From positions 53,933 through 117,932 of the forward strand of contig CAJPUR010000012.1 in assembly GCA_905381055.1 (NCBI GenBank): a DNA stretch of 64,000 nucleotides, in the 5' to 3' direction. The notes under the pieces were generated by a model. That model saw only the letters and a program-made list of their open reading frames with translations, was not told the DNA's origin and ran no database searches. The translations under genes and the position numbers were made by a program. Each line of letters starts with the position of its first letter. The first letter of the stretch is position 1. This document shows, piece by piece, positions 1-9,694 of the stretch. This DNA comes from an uncultured Flavobacteriaceae bacterium (GTDB taxonomy: Bacteria > Bacteroidota > Bacteroidia > Flavobacteriales > Flavobacteriaceae).

Positions 1-386
1 GTTTCCTTTTGAAATAAACTATACTTAGGAGAAAGCATATAATGAGATTTTGCTTCCATGAAAGAGGCTTCAATTAATCTGTCGCTGTTAGGAAAAGATT
101 TTCTGAAGTTTTCAAATTGATATGCAGCCAAATAATAATCCTTAGTATTAAAGTAAGAATTGGCAAAAAAAAAGATAACTCGCTGCGCCTGAGGTTTGCC
201 TTTGTAAGAAGGGACAATTTGCTCAAAAAGATTCAATGCTTTTCTATACTCTCCATCGTTGTAATATTTTTCCGCAGCTTTATTTTTTTCAACTACTGAG
301 CCTTTACTCAAAATTTTTTGATATTCACTACAAGAAAATGATAGAAATAGAGATAAAATAAGTAAAAATTTAAATTTTGTAAACAT
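1..386 (-). CDS. bamD: Outer-membrane assembly lipoprotein BamD, 5' part (cut by window edge)
   Basis: The minus strand is open from an ATG at 386 to the window edge, giving the first 128 residues. A lipoprotein signal is visible, with the lipobox LSFSC at about residues 16-20. It is followed by TPR-like helices (KYYNDGEYRKALNLFEQI and ANSYFNTKDYYLAAYQFENF) and FPNSDRLIEASFMEA, which match the BamD/ComL family. BamD is the outer-membrane lipoprotein that works with BamA to insert beta-barrels. The gene lies just upstream of dapA on the same strand, 49 bases away, an order I know from other Flavobacteriia. The 3' end lies outside the window. Confidence 0.85.
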   Translation of the reverse strand, partial: MFTKFKFLLILSLFLSFSCSEYQKILSKGSVVEKNKAAEKYYNDGEYRKALNLFEQIVPSYKGKPQAQRVIFFFANSYFNTKDYYLAAYQFENFRKSFPNSDRLIEASFMEAKSHYMLSPKYSLFQKE

Positions 387-435
387 TTTGCAAAATTAAC
401 AAAAAATCAAGATTATTGCGATTTAAATAAAATAT

Positions 436-1341
436 TTAAAATATTTTTTTTAATTCAAAATCAATTTCATTAATAAGCTCATCAGAAACTGATGTTAAAG
501 GAAGTCTTAAATTGTTTTCACAAAGATTTATTAAAGGGTTTGAAAGCAAACTTTTAATCCCTGAAGGATTTCCTTCTTTGAAAATTAATTTAATTAGTGG
601 TGAAAGTAAAAGTTGAATCTTATTTGCTTCTTTGGCTTTTCCACTTAACCCAAAATTTATCATTTGCTTCATAAAAGTAGGAAATGCTCCTCCAATGACA
701 GAGATTACTCCTGAACCGCCCAACTGAACAATAGATAGGGCAAGTTCATCATCACCGGAAATAAAATAGAAATTTTTTGGAAGTTTAGTTATTAATTCTG
801 ATGCAAAAGAGAGATTTCCCGAAGCTTCTTTTATTCCTATTATATTTTTTATTTTTGATAAATTTAAAATTGTACTTAATTCAATTCCAACTCCAGTCCT
901 AGAAGGAACATTATAAAGAATAACTGGGATTTCTGATTTTTCAGCAATTTTTTTAAAATGTAAATATATCCCAGATTGAGAAGGTTTATTATAATATGGA
1001 CAAACTGATAAAATAGCAGAAAAATTCGCGTTTATAAATGACTTTTCTTTTTCTAAAAAACTTAAAACTTGAATTGTACTATTACTACCAATACCAATAA
1101 CAAGTGGGACTCTTTTATTATTATATTTTACAATAAATTTTAAAATTTTAATTTTTTCTTCAAAACTTAAATTTACAGACTCAGCTGTTGTTCCTAGAGC
1201 AACAATATAATCTACACCTCCAGCATTAGAATTACCATAAATTAAATGATCAATAATTTTTGGTATTGAATCATAGTCAACGTCATTATTTTTATTAAAT
1301 GGAGTAATCATTGCAACTCCAGTGCCTTTTAAAAATTTCAT
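436..1341 (-). CDS. dapA: 4-hydroxy-tetrahydrodipicolinate synthase
   Basis: This enzyme condenses pyruvate with aspartate semialdehyde, the first committed step of lysine and diaminopimelate synthesis. The 301-residue length is normal for the family. Visible landmarks are GTGVAMITPF at the N-terminus, the YYNKP loop at 116-120, YNVPSRTG at 143-150 with the catalytic tyrosine, and GIKEAS with the Schiff-base lysine at K171. Its start overlaps the stop of the upstream DUF6913 gene by four bases (ATGA type), so the two are probably cotranscribed. dapF, a later enzyme of the same pathway, is at 10.2 kb. Confidence 0.96.
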   Translation of the reverse strand: MKFLKGTGVAMITPFNKNNDVDYDSIPKIIDHLIYGNSNAGGVDYIVALGTTAESVNLSFEEKIKILKFIVKYNNKRVPLVIGIGSNSTIQVLSFLEKEKSFINANFSAILSVCPYYNKPSQSGIYLHFKKIAEKSEIPVILYNVPSRTGVGIELSTILNLSKIKNIIGIKEASGNLSFASELITKLPKNFYFISGDDELALSIVQLGGSGVISVIGGAFPTFMKQMINFGLSGKAKEANKIQLLLSPLIKLIFKEGNPSGIKSLLSNPLINLCENNLRLPLTSVSDELINEIDFELKKIF

Positions 1342-1856
1342 TTTAAAATTTTACTTAAGTATTTCTTAACCTCAAGAATAAATATATCAGTTTCAGATGG
1401 AGAAAAATTAAAAATTATATCATTAATTCTGTTATCAGCTTTAATAAAACCAATACTCATTCTTTTTTTACATTTTAAACTCAATAAATTAACTTTAATG
1501 TTTTTTATTACATCAAAATAATTAATAAGTAAATCAAATTTTTTATTAGAGAATTTTTTTAAATCACCTTTAAAATTTCCAAAAAAAGATATTTCATCTG
1601 TATTAAATAAATAATCAAATCTGTTATTATTAGAATTATTAATATCCTTATTAAAAATTAAAATTTTTATATTTTTCCGGGACATATTAAAATATTTAGC
1701 TAAATCATCTTTAAAAGCTAAAGGTAATTTATGATTGTTATCTAAAATAATACCAATAGATCTTATTTTTTGATTAATTTTATCATTATTTATTTCAGTT
1801 TTTATTTTATTTTCAAAAATAATTTTACAAACAAGGTTATTGATAAAATCGATCAT
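1338..1856 (-). CDS. DUF6913 family protein of unknown function
   Basis: This small protein of about 172 residues resembles the Bacteroidota DUF6913 family, judged by the pattern FDLLINYF, then MSIGFIKADNRINDIIF, near the C-terminus. No catalytic motif is obvious and there is no signal peptide. I prefer the ATG at 1856 (MIDFINNL); a TTG ten codons upstream is possible. It lies between ligA and dapA on the same strand and overlaps the dapA start by four bases. The ligA-DUF6913-dapA order recurs in flavobacteria as far as I recall. The function is unknown. Confidence 0.7.
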   Translation of the reverse strand: MIDFINNLVCKIIFENKIKTEINNDKINQKIRSIGIILDNNHKLPLAFKDDLAKYFNMSRKNIKILIFNKDINNSNNNRFDYLFNTDEISFFGNFKGDLKKFSNKKFDLLINYFDVIKNIKVNLLSLKCKKRMSIGFIKADNRINDIIFNFSPSETDIFILEVKKYLSKILK

Positions 1857-1930
1857 TTTGAGTAAATTTATTAAAACAATAATCAATATATTTCATTACT
1901 ATAAATTTATTTTAAAATTGAAATCAAATG

Positions 1931-3928
1931 TTATATTTCTAACATTTTCAAAAAATCATTTTCATTAATAATTTTAATTTTTAATTTTTCAGCTTTTTCT
2001 TTTTTAGCAGGACCAATTGAACTTCCCGCAACCAAAAAACTAGTTTTTGAGGAAATTGATGAATAAACAATTCCTCCATTTTCTTGAATTTTAATTTTTA
2101 TTTCGTCTCTTGACATAGATTGAAATACCCCAGTTACAACTAATTTCTTTCCTTGGAGTATTTTAGATTTATAACTTAATTCATTTTCAAACATATTTAA
2201 TCCACTTAATTTTAGTTGATTAATCAATTTTAAATTTTTTTCTTTTTGAAAAAAGCTTACCACACTTTGAGCTATTCTATCACCTATATCATCAACGGAT
2301 AACAGGTCATCAAAGGAAGCGTTGGATAGTTCGTTTATTGATCTAAATTTTGAAACTAATCTTTTAGCCACTGTAAAGCCTACATGACGTATTCCAATAC
2401 CAAAAAGTACCTTATGAAAAGGTTGTTTTTTTGAGTTTTGTATTCCTTTGAGCAAATTATTGACTGATTTTGCAGCCATCCTATTTAAATTAATTAAATT
2501 GTCATAAGTTAAAGAATAAATATCTCCAATATTTTTTATTAATCCATGCTTATATATCAAAGTTATTGTTTCAGAACCTAAACCCTCAACGTTCATTGCA
2601 TTCCTACTTATAAAATGCTGAATTCCTCCAATTATTTGAGGATCACAATTAGTTGAATTTAAACAATAATGCTGTGCCTCCCCTTCTAGCCTAATCAATT
2701 TTGAATTACATTCAGGACAATTTTCGATAAAATTGATTTGCTTTGATAATTCAGGCCTGTTTTTATCTATGACTCCTGTTATTTTTGGAATGATTTCTCC
2801 CCCTTTCTCTACATAAACTTTATCTCCAATTCTTAATTTAAGCTTTTCAATTTGATCAGCATTATGCAAAGAAGCCCTTTTAACAATTGAACCAGATAAT
2901 AATACAGGCTCTAAATTAGCTACAGGAGTAATTGTACCAGTTCTTCCGACCTGATAGCTTATTGATTTAAATAATGTTTCTGATTGTTCAGCTTTAAATT
3001 TATAAGCAATTGCCCATCTGGGAGATTTTGATGTAAAACCAAGTAAATTCTGATGTAAAAAAAGATTGGTTTTTATTACCACTCCGTCAATTTCAAAATT
3101 TAAATTATTTCTTTTTAATTTCCAATAATCTAAAAAATCAAAAATACTTTTAACTGATGAAGTTTTAATGGCAAAATTAGGCACATTAAAACCCCATTTT
3201 CTAGCCTTTTCTAAAAATTCAAAATGATTGTCAAAATGATTTTCTTTCATTGAAATCCCATACATAAAGCCCATTAAAGGTCTTTTTGATACTTCTTTAC
3301 TATCCTGAAGTTTAATTGAACCAGAGGCAGTATTTCTAGGATTCATATATGGTTGTTCTCCATTATCTTCTTTTTCTTTATTCATTTTTTTAAATCCATC
3401 TATTGGAATTATTATTTCACCTCTAATATCAAACTTTGGGGGGAAGTCACCAATAAGCTTTAATGGGATATTTTTTATAGTTTTAATATTCCTAGTAACA
3501 TCATCACCTTTAAATCCATCTCCACGTGTAACAGCTCTTACTAACAGACCTTTTTCATATGAAATGTTAATTGAAGCTCCATCATATTTTAATTCACATG
3601 AATATTCAATATCTTCAGATTTAATTGTTTTTTTGATTCTTTTCTCCCATTCTAAAATTTCTTCATATGAATAAGCATTATCAAGTGAATACATTTTTTC
3701 ATTATGAACATAGGTTTCAAATTTATTAGTAATATCGCTACCTATTCTCTTTGTTGGTGAATTTGGATCATCAACTTCAGGATAGTTTTTTTCCAATAAT
3801 TCAAGTTCCTTAAGTAATAAATCAAATTCATAATCAGAGATCAAGCTGTTATTGTTAATATAATACTCATAATTACAATTATGTAATATTTTCTTAATTT
3901 CATTAATTCTATTAAGATCTCTATTCAT
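1931..3928 (-). CDS. ligA: NAD-dependent DNA ligase LigA
   Basis: LigA seals nicks in DNA during replication and repair using NAD+. At 665 residues it is full length. The adenylation motif is CELKYDGAS with the catalytic lysine at K114. The order of domains is the Ia helix region, adenylation domain, OB fold (about 320-400, with the PVANLEPVLLSGSIVKRASLHN stretch split across it), a four-cysteine zinc finger (CPEC...CLNSTNC), helix-hairpin-helix repeats, and a C-terminal BRCT domain beginning near LQGKKLVVTGVF. It is separated from the upstream prmC by three bases, which suggests one transcript. Confidence 0.97.
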   Translation of the reverse strand: MNRDLNRINEIKKILHNCNYEYYINNNSLISDYEFDLLLKELELLEKNYPEVDDPNSPTKRIGSDITNKFETYVHNEKMYSLDNAYSYEEILEWEKRIKKTIKSEDIEYSCELKYDGASINISYEKGLLVRAVTRGDGFKGDDVTRNIKTIKNIPLKLIGDFPPKFDIRGEIIIPIDGFKKMNKEKEDNGEQPYMNPRNTASGSIKLQDSKEVSKRPLMGFMYGISMKENHFDNHFEFLEKARKWGFNVPNFAIKTSSVKSIFDFLDYWKLKRNNLNFEIDGVVIKTNLFLHQNLLGFTSKSPRWAIAYKFKAEQSETLFKSISYQVGRTGTITPVANLEPVLLSGSIVKRASLHNADQIEKLKLRIGDKVYVEKGGEIIPKITGVIDKNRPELSKQINFIENCPECNSKLIRLEGEAQHYCLNSTNCDPQIIGGIQHFISRNAMNVEGLGSETITLIYKHGLIKNIGDIYSLTYDNLINLNRMAAKSVNNLLKGIQNSKKQPFHKVLFGIGIRHVGFTVAKRLVSKFRSINELSNASFDDLLSVDDIGDRIAQSVVSFFQKEKNLKLINQLKLSGLNMFENELSYKSKILQGKKLVVTGVFQSMSRDEIKIKIQENGGIVYSSISSKTSFLVAGSSIGPAKKEKAEKLKIKIINENDFLKMLEI

Positions 3929-3931
3929 CTT

Positions 3932-4786
3932 TCAATTTTTAACTGCTCTAACAAATCTATTTTTGGAGTTAAAATCTTTCTTTATCTCTAAATTTTTGAA
4001 TAATGTACTGTCAAATAATAATTTTAAACTTTCAACAAATATAGGATTGATTTCTAAATACAAAACTCCTTGAGATTTTAAATTCTTTTTACAGAAATTT
4101 ATTATTTTTTTATAAAAAATCAAAGGATCATTTCCAGGTGGAAATAACGCGATTGATGGTTCATAATCCGTGACATTTGGCTTTATGTTTTTCTTTTCAT
4201 TTTTTGAAAGATAAGGTGGATTTGATATAATAATGTCTAGTGGCTGAATCCATTTATTTAATTTCATAATATCCTTGCAAAAAAAATTCACTTCTGAGCA
4301 TAAATTTGAAGAATTTAATTTGGCAACTTTTATTGCATTTTCAGAAATATCAATTGAACTAATATGCCATTTTTTTCTCACTAATTTTAGAGATATTGGA
4401 ATACATCCACATCCAGTTCCAATATCCAAAATATTTTTTTCATGAAAAGCTAAATTTTCTTTATTTAATAACCATTCAATTAATTCCTCAGTTTCAGGCC
4501 TTGGGATTAAAACTGACTCGTCTACATAAAAATTATTATTGTAAAAAAATACAGAGTTAGTTATATACTGAAGAGGTTTATTATTTTTTAGATCTTTTAA
4601 AATATCCACTAAAAAGAGTAATTGTGAATTTGTTACTTTTTTTTTTGGATCAAGAGAAATTTCAGTCGAATCTATGTTGTAAAAATGTTTTATAATTGAG
4701 TTGAATAACGTTATTGTTTCATTATCGGTGTATATTTCTTTGAGATCATTTAAATACTTTGCCCTAATTTCTTTAAAATTCAACAC
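3932..4786 (-). CDS. prmC: Release factor glutamine methyltransferase PrmC
   Basis: PrmC methylates the GGQ glutamine of peptide release factors using S-adenosylmethionine. The SAM-binding motif ILDIGTGCGCIPISL starts at about residue 119, and the hallmark substrate-binding motif NPPY is at 189-192. The N-terminal helical domain contains PLQYI and LIPRPETEEL, both typical of HemK/PrmC. The length of 284 residues is normal. It is divergent from ribD; the gap between them is about 100 bases of AT-rich DNA. Confidence 0.93.
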   Translation of the reverse strand: MLNFKEIRAKYLNDLKEIYTDNETITLFNSIIKHFYNIDSTEISLDPKKKVTNSQLLFLVDILKDLKNNKPLQYITNSVFFYNNNFYVDESVLIPRPETEELIEWLLNKENLAFHEKNILDIGTGCGCIPISLKLVRKKWHISSIDISENAIKVAKLNSSNLCSEVNFFCKDIMKLNKWIQPLDIIISNPPYLSKNEKKNIKPNVTDYEPSIALFPPGNDPLIFYKKIINFCKKNLKSQGVLYLEINPIFVESLKLLFDSTLFKNLEIKKDFNSKNRFVRAVKN

Positions 4787-4899
4787 TAAACTTTATTTAT
4801 TAATATAATAAAATTATTTCAGTATTTTTAAAATAAATTCTTAGTAAAATATCAAAAATAAATAAACTGAAAATAAATTTATCCAAAGACAATAAATAT

Positions 4900-5934
4900 A
4901 TGAAAAGATGCATAGAGCTTGCATCTAAAGGCTTAGGCGAAACATACCCTAACCCTATGGTTGGATGTGTAATAGTATACAAAAACAAGATTATCGGAGA
5001 AGGGTGGCATAAAAAAGCAGGAGAAAATCATGCAGAAATTGAAGCGATAAATAGTGTTAAAGATAAATCTAAATTAAAAAAATCTACGCTGTATGTAAAT
5101 CTTGAACCTTGCAATCATTTTGGAAAAACAAGCCCATGCACAAATAGAATCTTGAATGATCAAATTAAAAAAGTTGTAATAGGGACGAAAGATTTTTCAG
5201 ATAAAATTAATGGAAAAGGAATTGAAATTTTAGAAAAAAATGGATGTAAAATTAAAGTTGGTGTTTTAGAAAAAGAATGTTTTCATTTAAATAGAAGATT
5301 TTTTGAATTTCATATTAACAATAAACCCTATATTATTTTAAAATGGGCAGAAAGTGATGATGGATTTGTATCACCTTTAAAAAAAAACAGACTAAAAAAA
5401 AAACCATATTGGCTTTCAAATGAATTTCTAATTCAAAGGTCACACAAATGGAGATCAGAAGAACAAGCTATCTTAATTGGAGTCCAGACTGCTATAGATG
5501 ATAATCCATCTCTTACTGTCAGAGTTTTTAAAGGTAAAACTCCCTTGAGATTTATAATTGATCCAAACAATAGATTACCAAAAAGTTCTGCATTACTTAA
5601 CGATAATTATAATACAATTATTATAAACAAGACAATTAATAGAGTTCAATATTCAAATGAGTGGATTAAAATAAATTTTGATCTTTTTAAAAAAGAATTA
5701 ACAGAAGTTTTTAAAAGGAAAAAAATTCAATCAGTTATAATTGAGGGAGGGACTAAAACTTTAAATTATTTTATAGAACAAGATTTTTTTAATGAGGTTA
5801 GAAAAATAAGAACAGAAAAAAAATTATCATCTGGTGTAAAATCCCCTAAATTCAAAAATATATTTGTTACTAAAGATATAATTAAAGATAATTCAATAGA
5901 ATATTTTTTTAATTTTTCTACAAAAACACATTAA
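4900..5934 (+). CDS. ribD: Bifunctional riboflavin deaminase/reductase RibD
   Basis: RibD deaminates and then reduces the pyrimidine intermediate of riboflavin synthesis. The zinc site of the N-terminal deaminase is visible as HAE in GENHAEIEAI and PCNHFGKTSPC. The C-terminal half carries the reductase domain (LIGVQTAIDDNPSLTVR, IIEGGTKTLNYFI). The ATG at 4900 gives MKRCIELASKGLG, but the in-frame codons just before it encode NLSKDNKY. That fits the conserved start of RibD (acidic residue-x-KYM), so translation may begin upstream at a non-AUG codon, for example the ATA at 4873. The 3' end overlaps the convergent thioesterase gene by 17 bases. Confidence 0.93.
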   Translation: MKRCIELASKGLGETYPNPMVGCVIVYKNKIIGEGWHKKAGENHAEIEAINSVKDKSKLKKSTLYVNLEPCNHFGKTSPCTNRILNDQIKKVVIGTKDFSDKINGKGIEILEKNGCKIKVGVLEKECFHLNRRFFEFHINNKPYIILKWAESDDGFVSPLKKNRLKKKPYWLSNEFLIQRSHKWRSEEQAILIGVQTAIDDNPSLTVRVFKGKTPLRFIIDPNNRLPKSSALLNDNYNTIIINKTINRVQYSNEWIKINFDLFKKELTEVFKRKKIQSVIIEGGTKTLNYFIEQDFFNEVRKIRTEKKLSSGVKSPKFKNIFVTKDIIKDNSIEYFFNFSTKTH

Positions 5935-6310
5935 AACTTTCAGGGAACCTTATTGGTTTCATTGTGCTTTTTTCAATGCAACATAAAGTCGTATTAGCAA
6001 TACATATATTTTTTTTTAATTGATTTTTTATTTCATAATTAAAAATAATTGTTGCAGAAGGTGGCTTAACCAATTTTATTTTAATTTCTAAATAGTCATT
6101 AAAAAATGCAGGGGATTTAAAATCTAAATCTGCTTTAACTACTGGCATTAAAATACCATGTGATTCAATTTCTACATATGATATATTTAACTTTTCCATC
6201 CATTCAATTCTAGCTAATTCCAAATATTTTAAATAATTACTATGATGAACAATTCCCATTTGATCTGTTTCACAATATCTAACCAAAATTTTTTTTGTTA
6301 AGTATTTCAA
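5918..6310 (-). CDS. YbgC/4HBT-family acyl-CoA thioesterase
   Basis: This is a 130-residue single hot-dog-fold protein of the 4-hydroxybenzoyl-CoA thioesterase family. The characteristic stretch VRYCETDQMGIVHHSNYLKY with the active-site aspartate lies at about 10-29, and LELARIEWM follows. Such enzymes hydrolyse acyl-CoA thioesters; the substrate cannot be told from sequence. The start is TTG, and no nearer ATG fits the fold. It is convergent with ribD and divergent from dnaA, an arrangement I recall from other flavobacterial genomes. Confidence 0.85.
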   Translation of the reverse strand: MKYLTKKILVRYCETDQMGIVHHSNYLKYLELARIEWMEKLNISYVEIESHGILMPVVKADLDFKSPAFFNDYLEIKIKLVKPPSATIIFNYEIKNQLKKNICIANTTLCCIEKSTMKPIRFPESFNVFL

Positions 6311-6484
6311 TTTTGTAGGATTTAGAAAAAATTCTTACAATTTTATAGCTCTACAAGTTGATAAAAAAAAAGTTTAAAATCAATAGCATAAATAGTTTTT
6401 TTTTTTATTTTTTTTTTAAATATTTACGTAATTAATTCAAAGGGATTTTTTTAATCATAATAAAACAAAAAAATATCAATTTTA

Positions 6485-7906
6485 ATGCCAAAGGATGCCA
6501 AGTTAGTATGGAGTAATTGCTTAAAGTTTATCAAAGACAATATTCGAACTCAAGCATACAAAACTTGGTTTGAACCAATAGTTCCAGTAAAAATTTCAGA
6601 CAAAGTCCTAAGTATTCAAGTTCCAAGTAAGTTTTTTTATGAGTGGCTTGAAGAACATTACATAAAACTCCTAAAGCTATCTTTAATTAAGGAACTTGGA
6701 GATGATGCAAGATTAGTTTACATAATCAAAATGGAAAATACTTTTGGCAATAAACAACCTTTTACTGAAAGTATTCCAAGTAGTCAGCATTCAAGCTTGA
6801 ATCCTCAAAATGTTGATGGTCCAATTTCTGGAGCTGAATTAAAAAATCCTTTTGTAATTCCTGGAATTCGTAATTTACAAATTGAATCACAACTTAATCC
6901 AAATTATAATTTTGATAATTTTCTTGAGGGAGATTCTAATAGACTTGCAAGATCTGCAGGAATTGCTGTCGGTAACAAACCTGGTGGAACTTCATTTAAT
7001 CCCCTACTAATATTTGGAAATGTAGGCTTGGGTAAAACTCATCTTGTTCAGGCAATTGGAGTTCATATTAAAGAAAAGTACCCTGATAAAACTGTTTTAT
7101 ATATATCTGCTGAAAAATTTACTCAACAATATGTTGAATCAGTTAAAAAAAATACAAGAAACGATTTTATTCATTTCTATCAGATCATTGACATTTTAAT
7201 TATAGACGATGTTCAATTTTTTTCCGGAAAGTCAGGGACCCAAGATGTATTTTTTCATATTTTTAATCATCTTCATCAAAATGGTAAGCAAGTAATTCTT
7301 ACCTCCGATAAAGCCCCAGTTGATATGCAAGATATTGAACAAAGGCTTCTTTCAAGGTTTAAATGGGGGCTTTCAGCCGAATTACAGCAACCAAATTTTG
7401 AAACAAGAGTTTCAATTTTGAAAAATAAACTTTTCAGGGATGGTGTTGAAGTTCCTGAAAACATTATCGACTATGTTGCAAAAAATATTAAAACCAATAT
7501 TCGTGAACTTGAAGGTGCAATTATATCATTAATTGCTCAATCCTCATTTAATAAAGTTGAAATAACTAATGAATTAGCTAAAGAGATAGTTGACAAATTT
7601 GTAAAAAATACTAAACGTGAAGTTTCAATTGATTATATTCAGAAAATAGTTTCTGAATATTTTCAAATGAACGTCGATACACTCCAATCAAAAACAAGAA
7701 AGCGTCACATTGTTCAAGCTCGACAACTTGCTATGTATTTTGCCAAAAAATTTACAAAAGCATCTCTTGCTAGTATTGGTAATCAAATTGGTAAACGCGA
7801 TCATGCAACCGTACTTCATGCTTGCAAAACAGTTGATAATCTTACTTTCACTGACAAACAATTCAGAAAATACGTTGAAGATTTAAATCAAAAACTTACA
7901 CTTTAG
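6485..7906 (+). CDS. dnaA: Chromosomal replication initiator DnaA
   Basis: DnaA binds DnaA boxes and melts the origin of replication. Domain I is at about 5-80 (WSNCLKFIKDNIRTQAYKTW), followed by a low-complexity linker to about 130. The AAA+ domain has Walker A GNVGLGKT at 178-185 and Walker B ILIIDD ending at 241-242. The C-terminal DNA-binding domain carries the family signature RDHATVLHACKTV. The usual Gly-Gly before the P-loop valine is Gly-Asn here. The 174-base upstream gap is AT-rich with long T runs (about 6395-6418); I saw no convincing cluster of DnaA boxes there, so I do not call an origin. Confidence 0.97.
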   Translation: MPKDAKLVWSNCLKFIKDNIRTQAYKTWFEPIVPVKISDKVLSIQVPSKFFYEWLEEHYIKLLKLSLIKELGDDARLVYIIKMENTFGNKQPFTESIPSSQHSSLNPQNVDGPISGAELKNPFVIPGIRNLQIESQLNPNYNFDNFLEGDSNRLARSAGIAVGNKPGGTSFNPLLIFGNVGLGKTHLVQAIGVHIKEKYPDKTVLYISAEKFTQQYVESVKKNTRNDFIHFYQIIDILIIDDVQFFSGKSGTQDVFFHIFNHLHQNGKQVILTSDKAPVDMQDIEQRLLSRFKWGLSAELQQPNFETRVSILKNKLFRDGVEVPENIIDYVAKNIKTNIRELEGAIISLIAQSSFNKVEITNELAKEIVDKFVKNTKREVSIDYIQKIVSEYFQMNVDTLQSKTRKRHIVQARQLAMYFAKKFTKASLASIGNQIGKRDHATVLHACKTVDNLTFTDKQFRKYVEDLNQKLTL

Positions 7907-7945
7907 TTGCTTACTTATTTCAAAACATAAATTACTTTTTAATAA

Positions 7946-8671
7946 ATGAATAAAAGAAAAATAGGTGATCTTTATCTTATTCCTACTCCACTTGGAGAAA
8001 ATTCTCATTATTCAATCCCCATTGAATTAAAAAATAAAATTGAAAAAATCAAATATTTTATAACTGAAAGTGAAAAAGGATTAAGGAGATTTATAAAAAC
8101 TCAAATCCCAAAAAAAAATCAAGAAAATATTACAATAAAAATCATTAATAAATCAATAAATAAAATTGAATACAAAAACTACTTAGATCCATGTAAAAAA
8201 GGATTTGATATTATATTATTAACTGACGCAGGTTGTCCTTGTATAGCTGACCCAGGGTCTGAAATTGTCGATATTGCTCATAAAGAAAATATTAAAGTGA
8301 ATCCAGTTATTGGCCCCTCCTCCATAATACTAACAATGATGGGCTCAGGCTTAAATGGACAAAATTTTGCATTTAATGGATATCTACCCGTTAAAATCAA
8401 TGAACTTATAAAAAAGCTTTACGAAATAGAAAAAAAATCTATTTATAATAACCAAAGCCAGATTTTCATTGAAACGCCATACAGAAATATGAGATTGTTC
8501 AACGCATGTATTGAAAATCTTAAGCCCTATACTAAACTTTGCATTGGTATTGATATGAATATGCCCTCAGAAAAAATATTCACTACAACTATTAAAAAAT
8601 GGAAAAATAAAAAAATAAATCTTTTTAAAAAACCCTCGGTATTTATATTACATTGTGATTTACCTATATAA
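7946..8671 (+). CDS. RsmI-like SAM-dependent tetrapyrrole-methylase-family protein
   Basis: This 241-residue protein belongs to the SAM-dependent tetrapyrrole methylase superfamily and resembles RsmI, the 16S rRNA C1402 2'-O-methyltransferase. Visible landmarks are GDLYLIPTPLGE at the N-terminus, ILLTDAGCPCIADPGSEIV near residue 90, and VIGPSSIILTMMGSGL. The RsmI hallmark TPIGN is replaced by TPLGE, and cysteines occur in GCPCIADPG. It may therefore be the divergent second paralogue that Bacteroidota often carry rather than true RsmI. Its 3' end overlaps mltG by 12 bases. Confidence 0.8.
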   Translation: MNKRKIGDLYLIPTPLGENSHYSIPIELKNKIEKIKYFITESEKGLRRFIKTQIPKKNQENITIKIINKSINKIEYKNYLDPCKKGFDIILLTDAGCPCIADPGSEIVDIAHKENIKVNPVIGPSSIILTMMGSGLNGQNFAFNGYLPVKINELIKKLYEIEKKSIYNNQSQIFIETPYRNMRLFNACIENLKPYTKLCIGIDMNMPSEKIFTTTIKKWKNKKINLFKKPSVFILHCDLPI

Positions 8672-9694
8672 TTTTTTATTATTTAGCCATCTTATATATT
8701 TTTTTCTGTAAAAATTGTGAGTGCTTAATTTAACAGAGAAATTATGATATCCAGGTTTTTCTGGATTTGCCACAAAATATAAATAATTATGCATCATAGG
8801 ATTAAGAACAGCATCAATTGATGAGATATCAGGCATGCATATTGGCCCAGGGGGAATACCCTTAAATTTATAAGTATTATATTTTGAATTAATTTTCAAA
8901 TCCTTAAATAAAACTCTTCTGATTATTGTATCGAAATTTCTATTTTTAATTTTTATTGAAAAAACTACTGTTGGGTCAGCTTGAAGCTTCATATTCCTTT
9001 TGAGTCTATTCAAGTACACTCCAGCAATTATGGGTTTTTCCTCAGTTTTATTTGTTTCTTTTTGAATAATTGAAGCTAAAATTGAAATTTGAATTTTAGA
9101 TAACTTAATTTGATTAGCTTTCTCAGTTCTTGATTTATTCCAGAATTTTTTGTGTTCAACTAGCATTCTATTTCGAAATTCATTTGCTGTTGTATTCCAA
9201 TAAAACTCATAAGAGTTAGGAATATACATAGAGATTGCATTATTAGAATTAAAATTATTTTTTTCTAAAAAGGTTGAATCTCTGAAAGATTGAATTAAAT
9301 CCAAACTATCTGATTCAATTTGAACTGAAATTCTACCAGCTAAATCCTCTAATGTCTCTTGATTATTAAAAGTTAAATCTATAGGCAAACTTTTAGATCT
9401 TAATACATTAATTATTTGATTGTTACTTGATCCTTTTAATATTTTGTATTTCCCATGTTTTATTGTGCTAGGATAACCTTTTAGTTTTGCCACAAGAACA
9501 AAAGTTTTAGTAGATTTCAGTATTGGTTTTAGTGAAAGAATTAAATCTTCGAATGAAAATTTATTAGGTATGAACAAATCAATCTCTTTTTCATCAAATG
9601 ATGTATTTTTTTGATTAATAATTAAATAAAAAAATAATAGAATAAACAGAGAAAATAAGGTAATTAAAAAATAAAAGTTTTTTTTCCTAATCAT
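8660..9694 (-). CDS. mltG: Endolytic transglycosylase MltG
   Basis: MltG is an inner-membrane lytic transglycosylase that cleaves nascent glycan strands and sets their length. One N-terminal membrane segment (FLITLFSLFILLFFYLII) anchors the protein, and the rest is periplasmic. The YceG-family active site is visible as ASIIQKETN with the catalytic glutamate, then GVYLNRLKRNMKLQADPTV, and near the C-terminus IPPGPICMPDISSIDAVLNP. The length of 344 residues is typical. Its start overlaps the end of the GNAT gene by eight bases, so mltG is probably translated from a dapF-GNAT-mltG transcript. Confidence 0.93.
   Translation of the reverse strand: MIRKKNFYFLITLFSLFILLFFYLIINQKNTSFDEKEIDLFIPNKFSFEDLILSLKPILKSTKTFVLVAKLKGYPSTIKHGKYKILKGSSNNQIINVLRSKSLPIDLTFNNQETLEDLAGRISVQIESDSLDLIQSFRDSTFLEKNNFNSNNAISMYIPNSYEFYWNTTANEFRNRMLVEHKKFWNKSRTEKANQIKLSKIQISILASIIQKETNKTEEKPIIAGVYLNRLKRNMKLQADPTVVFSIKIKNRNFDTIIRRVLFKDLKINSKYNTYKFKGIPPGPICMPDISSIDAVLNPMMHNYLYFVANPEKPGYHNFSVKLSTHNFYRKKYIRWLNNKKLYR

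Noticed and set aside
117..299. Plus-strand reading frame of 60 codons
   Set aside because: It is antisense to bamD, whose lipoprotein signal and TPR pattern are clear on the minus strand.
6311..6484. Possible origin of replication upstream of dnaA
   Set aside because: The gap is AT-rich with long T runs, but I found no cluster of TTATNCACA-type DnaA boxes. Bacteroidota origins are not always next to dnaA.
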